IMG/VR virus record: IMGVR_UViG_3300025671_000270
Coordinates: 1-32,661 of that record
From: a virus
DNA: 32,661 nt
Reading direction: 5' to 3' (one strand)
Shown: positions 15,551 through 22,944 of the stretch, one piece after another
Numbering within the stretch: the first letter of the stretch is position 1
How the letters are laid out: every line of letters begins with the position of its first letter
The notes under the pieces: generated by a model
Databases searched by the model: none
Told to the model about the DNA's origin: nothing
What the model saw: the letters and a program-made list of their open reading frames with translations, nothing else
Position numbers and translations under genes: made by a program

Positions 15551-15998
15551 TTTAATAACATGCGACCGTTGCCAATCAGATGCTTGTTATGTATCTGAAG
15601 TAAATGCAGACATTAAAACTTACTTTTGCTATGGATGTGGCTTTCAAACTAACTCTTTAATGATGGAAGGGGAAGAATTTTTAGAACAACAAAAAGAAAC
15701 TCTACCAGAACTTTATAAAGATTTATTTAGTAAAGATAAAAAAGGAAAAATTTGGATGCCATCAGCAGTAAATATTCCTAATCAAGGAATGATTTTTGCT
15801 AATGGAGCCAATATCAGAGATTGGAATTGGAGTGCTGTTAAAGCAGTTCCTGTAACAGAAGAAGAAAAAGAAAAATACCCTATACCAGGAAAGGAAGGTC
15901 AATACTATGAATGGAGAATGGATATGACCACACTTAAAAACTTCCCAGAACGTGAGTATATGGATGCTCTTTCTTACATTGGAGTATTACCCGAATGA
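15543..15998 (+). CDS. Zinc-ribbon phage protein of unknown function
   Basis: A 151-residue protein with a zinc ribbon at the N-terminus: C7-x2-C10 and C29-x2-C32 around a short beta hairpin. The rest is Trp/Pro-rich (KGKIWMPSAVNIPNQGMIF, NWSAVKAVPVTEEE) and looks like a compact domain. It is embedded between glycosyltransferases with overlaps on both sides, but no sugar-enzyme motif is visible. Similar zinc-ribbon proteins occur in aquatic T4-like phages without a known role. Confidence 0.7.
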   Translation: MDNLITCDRCQSDACYVSEVNADIKTYFCYGCGFQTNSLMMEGEEFLEQQKETLPELYKDLFSKDKKGKIWMPSAVNIPNQGMIFANGANIRDWNWSAVKAVPVTEEEKEKYPIPGKEGQYYEWRMDMTTLKNFPEREYMDALSYIGVLPE

Positions 15999-16603
15999 TT
16001 AGTTTAGCAATTACAGTTTGTAACGAACATAAAGAGTTAGAGACTCTATTGGATTATTTATCCGATAGAGCTCTCTTTCCTGATTATGAAGTTGTAATTC
16101 AAATTGATAAAGACAATTACACTGATGATGTTGTTAGTGTTATTGTTGGAAGGGGAATCAAACATTGGTTCTATCCATTAAATAAAGACTTTGCTAGTTA
16201 TAAAAATGAGCTAGCAAAACACTGTGAAGGAGAATATATCTTCCAAATCGATGCTGACGAATTACCCTCAGCAGATTTACTTAACATGCTCCCAAGCATA
16301 TTAGAAAGCAATCCCGAAGTGGATGTATACTTAGTTCCTCGAATTAATACTGTAAGTGGTATCACCGAGGAACATATCCTCAAGTGGGGCTGGAGATATG
16401 AAAACGATAGAGTAAATTTCCCTGACTATCAATGGAGAATTTATCGAAATGATAAATCAATTAAATGGAAAAATAAAGTTCATGAGGTGTTAGAAGGTTA
16501 TAAAGGTTATGCTGCTTTACCTGCTCAAGATGAATTTTGTTTATTACATCCAAAAACAATTGAACGCCAAGAAAAACAAAACCAGTTTTATAATACAATA
16601 TGA
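15995..16603 (+). CDS. GT2-family glycosyltransferase
   Basis: A 202-residue GT-A transferase of the GT2 type. ISLAITVCNEHKELETLLDY is the N-terminal nucleotide-binding strand and helix, FASYKNELAKHCEGEYIFQI is the helix before the metal site, and DADE replaces the classic DxD. A later segment (WRIYRNDKSIKWKNKVHEVL) is typical of the WaaE/KdtX-like subgroup used in LPS core building. It is short for GT2 but keeps both halves of the active site. It overlaps its neighbours at both ends. Confidence 0.87.
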   Translation: MISLAITVCNEHKELETLLDYLSDRALFPDYEVVIQIDKDNYTDDVVSVIVGRGIKHWFYPLNKDFASYKNELAKHCEGEYIFQIDADELPSADLLNMLPSILESNPEVDVYLVPRINTVSGITEEHILKWGWRYENDRVNFPDYQWRIYRNDKSIKWKNKVHEVLEGYKGYAALPAQDEFCLLHPKTIERQEKQNQFYNTI

Positions 16604-17412
16604 AAATAAAAGTAAATCATTTTGATAAAAAAGTTTTTGAAGATAAATTACAACATTTATCCCATATTGATTTTTCTTTATTTGTAGATGCCATTCCTGA
16701 AAGTCAAGAGGAATTATCTTCTGTTAATATTATTTCTTTTCAAGAACCAAATGAATACTTCGGTTTACATGATTGGGTTATAAAAAATAAAGATATATTT
16801 TCAGTTATATTAACTTGGGATGATAAAGTATTAAACCAATGTGATAATGCTATTTTTCAACCATTTGGACACACCTGGCTAAAACCAGACCAATATGAAA
16901 AAGAACATAAAAAAGAATTTAAATTAGCTCATTTACAAGGTAAACTACTTAAAACATACGGTCATTCTTTAAGACATGAAGTAACAGCTAGAGAAAATGA
17001 ATTTAAAATACCTACTAAATTCTATGAAACTTATGGAGATAGAAACAACATTGATGATGCTCGTTTAGGTAAAGAATTTATATTCAGTGATTCACAGTAT
17101 GGAGTAGTAATTGAAAATACTTCTCATAGAGGTTATTTTACTGAGAAAATATTAGATTGTTTTTTACTTAAAACTATTCCTTTATATTGGGGTTGTTCAA
17201 ACCTATGGGATTATTTTGATACAGACGGTATTATAAATATTAATAACATTGATGACTTAATTAATGTAGCAAATAATTTAACTGAAGATTTTTATGAATC
17301 TAAAAAAGAAGCTATTAATAAAAATTGGCAATTAGCTTTAAATTATGTACATTACGAACAAAACATAATTAATACAATAACTAAAATTTTTAAACACAAT
17401 AATCTTATATGA
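16600..17412 (+). CDS. GT10-like (fucosyltransferase-type) glycosyltransferase
   Basis: A 270-residue protein whose C-terminal half matches the alpha-1,3-fucosyltransferase (GT10) donor-site pattern: VVIENTSHRGYFTEKILD (about 169-186) followed by PLYWGCSNLWDYF. The family uses GDP-fucose or related GDP-deoxysugars. The N-terminal acceptor domain is diverged and short. A GDP-deoxysugar donor would fit the ColD-like dehydratase encoded next. Exact specificity is unknown. Four-base overlaps on both sides imply coupled translation. Confidence 0.8.
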   Translation: MKIKVNHFDKKVFEDKLQHLSHIDFSLFVDAIPESQEELSSVNIISFQEPNEYFGLHDWVIKNKDIFSVILTWDDKVLNQCDNAIFQPFGHTWLKPDQYEKEHKKEFKLAHLQGKLLKTYGHSLRHEVTARENEFKIPTKFYETYGDRNNIDDARLGKEFIFSDSQYGVVIENTSHRGYFTEKILDCFLLKTIPLYWGCSNLWDYFDTDGIININNIDDLINVANNLTEDFYESKKEAINKNWQLALNYVHYEQNIINTITKIFKHNNLI

Positions 17413-18551
17413 AAAAAATATGGTATGCCCCTTATAAGTTTGAGTCTTATGGGGAAGAAGAAATCAAAGCAGTAGAAGAATCACTCCGATCAGGTTGGTT
17501 AGGTGGACAAGGACCTAAATCTGTTGAATTTGAAGAAAAAATAGCTAAACACTTTGGTAAAAAGTATGGTGTATTTGTAAATTCAGGTTCATCAGCTTGT
17601 TTACTTGCTTTAGCTAGTTTACAACTGCCTAAAGGTACTAAAATTGTTACACCAGCATGTACCTTTTCAACTACATTAGCTCCTATTATTCAATTAGGAC
17701 TCAAACCAGTATTTGTTGATGTTGGAGTAAATGATTATGTAGCCCAAGTAGGTGAAGTGTTAGCTGCTATTGATGATGAAGTTAAAGTCCTCATGTTGCC
17801 TAATTTGATTGGTAATAAACCAAATTGGAAAGAAATCAAAGAAGGTTTAATAGCAATGGGTCGCGAAGATATTATTTTGATTGAAGACTCAGCAGACACA
17901 GTCACTCATACTCCAGAATCAGATATCGCCACTACTAGTTTTTATGCATCACATGTTATTACAGCAGGTGGTTCAGGTGGTATGGTAATGTTTAATGATA
18001 AGAAATTAGTAAATGTTTGTTTACAATTCCGAGATTGGGGACGAATGGGTAATGACTCAGAAATTATGTCTGATCGTTTTAACCATGATGTAGATGGTAT
18101 TGCTTATGACCATAAATTCTTATATAGTGTTTTAGGTTATAACTTTAAATCATCTGAAATGAATGCTGCTTTTGGATTGGTTCAATTGGATCGTTTTAAA
18201 GAATTTGAACAAATTCGTAGAGCAAATATTGAGCGTTATATTAAAAATCTTCAAGGTGTAGGTGATATTGTATTACCTGATGATTCAATTAAACCAAATT
18301 GGTTAGCAATTCCTTTACAAACTGAAAAACGTTTTGAACTATTGAATTTCTTGGAAGACAATAATATCCAAACTCGTGTGACATTTGCTGGTAACGTAAC
18401 TCGTCACCCTGTTTACAGAGAATATCTCCAACCATTCACTAATTCAGATCTTATTATGAAAAATGGTTTCTTATTAGGAGCACATCATGGTATGACTATT
18501 GAAGATGTAGATTATGTTTGTGATAAAATCAAAGAATTTTTTAATAAATAA
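17409..18551 (+). CDS. PLP-dependent sugar 3-dehydratase (ColD/RfbH-type, DegT fold)
   Basis: A 380-residue DegT/DnrJ/EryC1/StrS-fold protein. The usual catalytic Lys is replaced by His182 (CAT 17952-17954) in TTSFYASHVITAGGSGG. This marks the C3-dehydratase branch (GDP-4-keto-6-deoxymannose 3-dehydratase ColD, and E1 of the CDP-ascarylose/yersiniose pathway) rather than aminotransferases. Family phrases are present: RDWGR, YDHKFLYSVLGYNFKSSEM and TRVTFAGNVTRHP. The four cysteines that bind the 2Fe-2S cluster in E1 are absent between RDWGR and YDHKF, and the length (ColD about 388) is nearer ColD. Predicted role: removal of the 3-hydroxyl from an NDP-4-keto-6-deoxyhexose. Confidence 0.85.
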   Translation: MKKIWYAPYKFESYGEEEIKAVEESLRSGWLGGQGPKSVEFEEKIAKHFGKKYGVFVNSGSSACLLALASLQLPKGTKIVTPACTFSTTLAPIIQLGLKPVFVDVGVNDYVAQVGEVLAAIDDEVKVLMLPNLIGNKPNWKEIKEGLIAMGREDIILIEDSADTVTHTPESDIATTSFYASHVITAGGSGGMVMFNDKKLVNVCLQFRDWGRMGNDSEIMSDRFNHDVDGIAYDHKFLYSVLGYNFKSSEMNAAFGLVQLDRFKEFEQIRRANIERYIKNLQGVGDIVLPDDSIKPNWLAIPLQTEKRFELLNFLEDNNIQTRVTFAGNVTRHPVYREYLQPFTNSDLIMKNGFLLGAHHGMTIEDVDYVCDKIKEFFNK

Positions 18552-18554
18552 TTA

Positions 18555-20333
18555 GTGAAAAAAACATTAGAACATTTAGTTGACTCTTTAGTTTATAATA
18601 ATATAGATACCTTTTTTCTAGTTACTGGAGGTGCTATTGCTCCTATAGTAGATTATATAGGACAACATCCAAAAACTAAATATTACTGTTTTCAACATGA
18701 ACAATCAGCTGCTATGGCGGCTGAAACATATTTCAGAACATCAGGAAAATTAGGAGTAGTACTAAGTACTAGCGGCCCAGGAGCTCAAAATTTATTGAAT
18801 GGCATTTGTGGATGTTGGTATGAATCAATTCCTTGCTTATTTATAACAGGTCAGGTTAGTACTTATGAATCTATTGATTGTATAGAATCAAATCCAAGAC
18901 AACTAGGTTTTCAAGAAATGCCTGTTGTAGAATCTTTTAAACCATTTACTAAATTTATTAAAAAATTAACTTCAAATAATGATTTTAATCAAACTTTAAA
19001 ACAAGCAATTGAAACTTGTTTTATTGGAAGGTTTGGTCCTAGTCTATTAGATATCCCAATGGATATCCAAAATCGACTATTAGAAGATACTTCTTTAATT
19101 AAATTTAATACATATAGTCCTATTATTGATGAAAATTTAGAAAATAAAATAAAGAATATTAATATAAAAATCAAAGAAAGTAAAAGACCACTTTTATTAA
19201 TAGGTCATGGGGTTAGATTATCTAATTCAATGGATGAAGTATTAATGTTGATAAATAAATTAAATATTCCTTTTGTTGTTAGTTGGGGTGGTTTTGATTC
19301 TATTCCTCATAATCATCCTTTATTTATAGGAGACATAGGAGTTTATGGAAGTAGAGGAGGCAACTTCGCCATCCAAAATTGTGATTTACTGTTATCTATA
19401 GGTTCTAGATTAGATACAAGACAAACTGGAGGTGATTTAAAAACATTTTCAAGAGAATCATATAAAATTATGGTTGATATAGATGAAAATGAAATAAAAA
19501 AAGGTAGAGGATTAAATATAAACCTACCAGTAGTTTGCGATGCTAAGATCTTTATTAATCATTTATTTGGTTCTTGTGAACCTCAAGATAAAAAAGAATG
19601 GAACCAAAAATGTCAAGATTATAAAAATATAAAAGAAAATAGAACTTTAAAAGAAGATGTTTTAACTTCTTATGAATTTTTAGAACAACTAAATGATAAT
19701 CTTCCTGAAGACTCAGTTATTATTCCTGATGAGGGAGGTCATTTAGTGTGGGCTATGCAATCTTTAAAAACAAAATTTAAACAAAGAATATTTTCTAATT
19801 TTGGAAACTCATCAATGGGGTATGGATTACCAGCAGCGATAGGAGCAGCTATTGGGACTGATAAACCTGTAATTTGTATTGATGGAGATGGAGGTTTTCA
19901 AATGAATATTCAAGAACTCCAAACTGTTAAACATTATAATTTACCTATTAAGATTTTTATAATGAATAATAATTGTTACGGTATTATTAAACAATTTCAA
20001 GATTTAGTCTTCAACTCCAGATATATAGCTACTGAAAATAAAGATTATTCAGTTCCTGACTTTATTAAAGTGGCTCAAGCATATGGTATTAAAGCAGTAG
20101 AAGCTAACAAAAATAACTTTAAAGAAGTAATAAATTTGGCTTTACAAGAAGAAGGAAGTATATTAGTAAATGTTATTATTGATAGAGAACAAAAATTATT
20201 ACCAAAATTAGAATTTGGAAATCCTTTAGAAGATATGTTTCCTTATCTAGAAGAAGATATTTTAAATAAAAATATGATTATAAATAAAATTCCAAGAAAA
20301 GAAAAAATTAAAAGTTGGGTTACATTAAAATAA
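18555..20333 (+). CDS. Thiamine-diphosphate enzyme, acetolactate-synthase-like (possible YerE-type sugar-branching enzyme)
   Basis: A 592-residue ThDP enzyme starting at GTG 18555. The activating glutamate is E49 (FQHEQSAAMAAE). The central domain has IGSRLDTRQTGG, and the ThDP/Mg motif is D443-G-D-G-G followed about 25 residues later by NNN. These are features of the acetolactate synthase family. In yersiniose A synthesis a family member (YerE) transfers an acetyl unit from pyruvate to the C4 ketone of a 3,6-dideoxy sugar. The dehydratase directly upstream makes that kind of ketone, so a branching role is attractive. The alternative is acetolactate or another ketoacid product, which would link to PanB downstream. 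No decay is visible. Confidence 0.82.
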   Translation: MKKTLEHLVDSLVYNNIDTFFLVTGGAIAPIVDYIGQHPKTKYYCFQHEQSAAMAAETYFRTSGKLGVVLSTSGPGAQNLLNGICGCWYESIPCLFITGQVSTYESIDCIESNPRQLGFQEMPVVESFKPFTKFIKKLTSNNDFNQTLKQAIETCFIGRFGPSLLDIPMDIQNRLLEDTSLIKFNTYSPIIDENLENKIKNINIKIKESKRPLLLIGHGVRLSNSMDEVLMLINKLNIPFVVSWGGFDSIPHNHPLFIGDIGVYGSRGGNFAIQNCDLLLSIGSRLDTRQTGGDLKTFSRESYKIMVDIDENEIKKGRGLNINLPVVCDAKIFINHLFGSCEPQDKKEWNQKCQDYKNIKENRTLKEDVLTSYEFLEQLNDNLPEDSVIIPDEGGHLVWAMQSLKTKFKQRIFSNFGNSSMGYGLPAAIGAAIGTDKPVICIDGDGGFQMNIQELQTVKHYNLPIKIFIMNNNCYGIIKQFQDLVFNSRYIATENKDYSVPDFIKVAQAYGIKAVEANKNNFKEVINLALQEEGSILVNVIIDREQKLLPKLEFGNPLEDMFPYLEEDILNKNMIINKIPRKEKIKSWVTLK

Positions 20334-20337
20334 AATT

Positions 20338-21273
20338 ATGGCAGCAGATAGTAAAACTAAAAAAACAATTCTTACCCTTAATCAAAATAAGAGTAAAGGA
20401 AACAAAACTGTATTAGTCACTGCGTATGATTACCCTCAAGCACGTATGGCAGACGCCGCTGGGGTTGATTGTATTTTAGTAGGTGATTCATTAGGCATGA
20501 CTACATTAGGTCACAAAACAACTATTCCTGTAACTATGGATGATATGATTCGTTCGTGTGAAGCAGTAAGTAGAGGTAATGAAAATGCTCTCTTAATTGG
20601 TGATATGCCCTATATGTCCTACCAACCATCAGATCAAGTAGCAATTGAAAATGCAGGTCGTTTTATTGTTGCTGGGTGTGATATGGTTAAAGTAGAAGGC
20701 GCTATGGTTGACCGAGTTAAAGCCATTGCTAGCTCAGGTATTATGGTTATGAGTCATTTAGGTCTTACACCTCATACTCGCGCTAAATTAGGTGGTTATA
20801 AAGTTCAAGGCAAAACAGCAGCCCAAGCTGAAATTGTTTTAAAACAAGCTTTAGCTCTTCAAGAAGCAGGTTGTTCAGCCTTATTACTTGAGGCAATGCC
20901 TAAAGAACCAGCAGGAATGATTGCCCGTGCTTTAGATATCCCCGTTTATGGAATTGGCGCTGGTGATGAAGTAGATGGTCAGTTAGTTATTTTTCATGAT
21001 CTAATGGGACTATTTTGGGAATTCAAATCAAAATTTGTTAAACGTTATTGTGAAGCGGGTCAAATTATGACTCAAGCATTAACAGATTATGCTAATGAGG
21101 TTCGTAATGGTCAATTCCCATCACAAGAAAATTTCTATGAAATTAAAGAAGAAGAACTTGAAAAATTACTAGGAGATGAAAAATGGAAATATGAGTTAGA
21201 TAAAGATTATTATAACAATAATAACCATAGTGTGACTCCAATTACTAATAATCCTACAGTAGTAAAACGTTAA
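20338..21273 (+). CDS. panB: 3-methyl-2-oxobutanoate hydroxymethyltransferase (ketopantoate hydroxymethyltransferase)
   Basis: A 311-residue KPHMT, which makes ketopantoate from 2-oxoisovalerate and methylene-tetrahydrofolate in pantothenate/CoA synthesis. Metal and active-site residues match E. coli PanB: D50 (LVGDSLGMT), D89 (IGDMPYMSY), E120 (MVKVEGA) and E185 (LLLEAMPKE), with HLGLTPH, GGYKVQGK and YGIGAGDEVDGQ also intact. It is longer than E. coli PanB (264), with about 20 extra N-terminal residues and a low-complexity, Asn-rich C-terminus. Its base composition is visibly richer in G+C (roughly 40% in sampled lines, against about 20% in the next gene), which suggests later acquisition. 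In a sugar cluster its role is unclear. Confidence 0.92.
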   Translation: MAADSKTKKTILTLNQNKSKGNKTVLVTAYDYPQARMADAAGVDCILVGDSLGMTTLGHKTTIPVTMDDMIRSCEAVSRGNENALLIGDMPYMSYQPSDQVAIENAGRFIVAGCDMVKVEGAMVDRVKAIASSGIMVMSHLGLTPHTRAKLGGYKVQGKTAAQAEIVLKQALALQEAGCSALLLEAMPKEPAGMIARALDIPVYGIGAGDEVDGQLVIFHDLMGLFWEFKSKFVKRYCEAGQIMTQALTDYANEVRNGQFPSQENFYEIKEEELEKLLGDEKWKYELDKDYYNNNNHSVTPITNNPTVVKR

Positions 21274-22040
21274 TGAATATTTTAATTACAGGGGCGGGGG
21301 GGTATATTGGAAAAGTTTTTTATAATTATTTTAAAACTGAGTATAATATATCTCTTTTAACCCGAAAAGAAGCAGATTTAACTAATTTAAAACAAGTTAA
21401 AAGTTTTTTTCAAGACAAATATTTTGATATTGTAATACATTGTGCTATAGTAGGGGGAGGTAGATTAGATGAGGATACTCCTTCTGTATTAGATGACAAT
21501 TTAAAAATGTATTACAATTTATTAGAATGTGAAAATCACTTTAATAAATTAATCCATTTCGGTTCAGGAGCAGAATCACAAGAAAGTTTTTATGGATGGA
21601 GTAAAAAAATAATTCATAACTCAATTCAAGATAAAGATAAATTTTATAATATTAGAATTTTAAATGTATTTGATGAAAATGAGTTAGATTATAAATTTAT
21701 TAAAACTAACATTCAAAAATACATAAATAAACAAGATATAGAAATCTTTCAAAATAAGTTTATGGATTTCTTTTATATGGAAGACTTAGTTACTTTAATT
21801 AGATATTATATTAACAATGATGGTCCTAAAGTAATAGATTGTTGTTATGATTATTCTCCTACATTATATGATATAGCTCAAATTATAAATAATTTATCTG
21901 ATTATAAGGTCAATATAAATTTTAAAAATTGGAATATGGCTCCTCCCTTTAATGGAAAATTTACTAATTTAAATTTAAAATTTATTGGTTTAGAACAAGG
22001 TATAAAAAATGTATATAATATTTTAAAGAATGAATATTAA
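21273..22040 (+). CDS. NAD(P)-dependent sugar-nucleotide reductase/epimerase (extended SDR)
   Basis: A 255-residue extended short-chain dehydrogenase. The Rossmann motif is ITGAGGYIG (5-13), the catalytic serine is in HFGSGAES (S98), and the Tyr-Lys pair is Y107-G-W-S-K111. The family includes GDP-fucose synthase, ColC and the yersiniose reductase YerF, which reduce or epimerise 4-keto or branched keto sugars. In this operon it would naturally complete a route begun by the dehydratase and the ThDP enzyme. It is shorter than typical members (about 310). The ATG overlaps the panB stop, and the gene is strikingly AT-rich. Confidence 0.85.
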   Translation: MNILITGAGGYIGKVFYNYFKTEYNISLLTRKEADLTNLKQVKSFFQDKYFDIVIHCAIVGGGRLDEDTPSVLDDNLKMYYNLLECENHFNKLIHFGSGAESQESFYGWSKKIIHNSIQDKDKFYNIRILNVFDENELDYKFIKTNIQKYINKQDIEIFQNKFMDFFYMEDLVTLIRYYINNDGPKVIDCCYDYSPTLYDIAQIINNLSDYKVNINFKNWNMAPPFNGKFTNLNLKFIGLEQGIKNVYNILKNEY

Positions 22041-22944
22041 AATATCTTGTCATATAATGCCCTGGGATATAGATTATGCTTTATTAACTTTTACCCAATT
22101 AAAAAAATCATTTCCTTATATACCAAAAGATGTTAATATTACTTTAAATCCTGAATTAAATTTATCTAATTATCTAGTAGATTGGAATAATAGTAAATTA
22201 CCTAAAAATTATTTTATAGATAAATTCAATACTCTTCTCTATCTATTAGAAGACTACTCAGTCAATTCAAAAATCAATGAAGAAGATATTCTTTATGGCC
22301 ATTTAGACCAACAAAGAAACCTAATATCAGAGGAAGTAGATTATTATATGAGTATTTGTCCTGATGTTTATTTTAGTGAATATACTCTTTATTATTTAAT
22401 AGAATCAGCTAAACAAATAAAAAATAAATATTTTGTATTAAGTCCCCAACATAGAAAATTAACTGATAATAGTTGGGATCCAACTACTGATAAAGATTAT
22501 TTAAATATACCTTATGAAAAATGTGATGAAGTTAATATTTTTGATATAAGATATAATAGTAAACAAAAAAATGATTTAACAGTAGAACCAGTTCACACAC
22601 CTAAATTTGCTGGTTGGTGTGATTTATATAGTAAAGCATTTTATGAAGATTTAGTTCCTATACATGATGATTGGAGTGGTTATGGCCCTTGGGATTGGTA
22701 TAGTATGATTTTAATAAATTATGCTAAACAATTTAATCTTGACTTTCAACAGTATGTTTTAAGAGGACTTACAGTAGGAGACTATTGGACAGGTAATTGG
22801 AAAGAAAAAGATGGATTATCAGGTTACTATAAGAGTTTAATAGTTAAAAAAGATATACCTGACCAAAGAGCTAATTTTGAAGCTAATTTAGAAGAATATG
22901 TCAAGAAAGGTATTTTAATGTTAAAAGAAAAAGGAATCATATGA
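22030..22944 (+). CDS. Unrecognised protein, possibly a GT-A-type glycosyltransferase
   Basis: A 304-residue protein without a family I can name. Suggestive elements are GHLDQQ at about 94-99, in place of a DxD, and a late AGWCDLYSKAFYEDL followed by DDWSGYGPWDWYSM. The latter resembles the Gly-Trp-Glu-Asp loop that precedes the catalytic carboxylate in several GT-A enzymes. The layout, with strands first and a Trp/Gly-rich loop near two-thirds of the length, fits a transferase. It overlaps the reductase gene by 11 bases and the next gene by four, so it belongs to the same pathway unit. Assignment is inference. Confidence 0.5.
   Translation: MNIKISCHIMPWDIDYALLTFTQLKKSFPYIPKDVNITLNPELNLSNYLVDWNNSKLPKNYFIDKFNTLLYLLEDYSVNSKINEEDILYGHLDQQRNLISEEVDYYMSICPDVYFSEYTLYYLIESAKQIKNKYFVLSPQHRKLTDNSWDPTTDKDYLNIPYEKCDEVNIFDIRYNSKQKNDLTVEPVHTPKFAGWCDLYSKAFYEDLVPIHDDWSGYGPWDWYSMILINYAKQFNLDFQQYVLRGLTVGDYWTGNWKEKDGLSGYYKSLIVKKDIPDQRANFEANLEEYVKKGILMLKEKGII

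Noticed and set aside
17409-18551. Reading the DegT-fold protein as a sugar aminotransferase
   Set aside because: The Lys that forms the PLP Schiff base in aminotransferases is His182, which points to a dehydratase.
18555-21273. Phosphonate pathway (PEP mutase plus phosphonopyruvate decarboxylase)
   Set aside because: PEP mutase shares the PanB superfamily fold, but this protein has the full ketopantoate hydroxymethyltransferase motif set, and the ThDP enzyme resembles acetolactate synthase.
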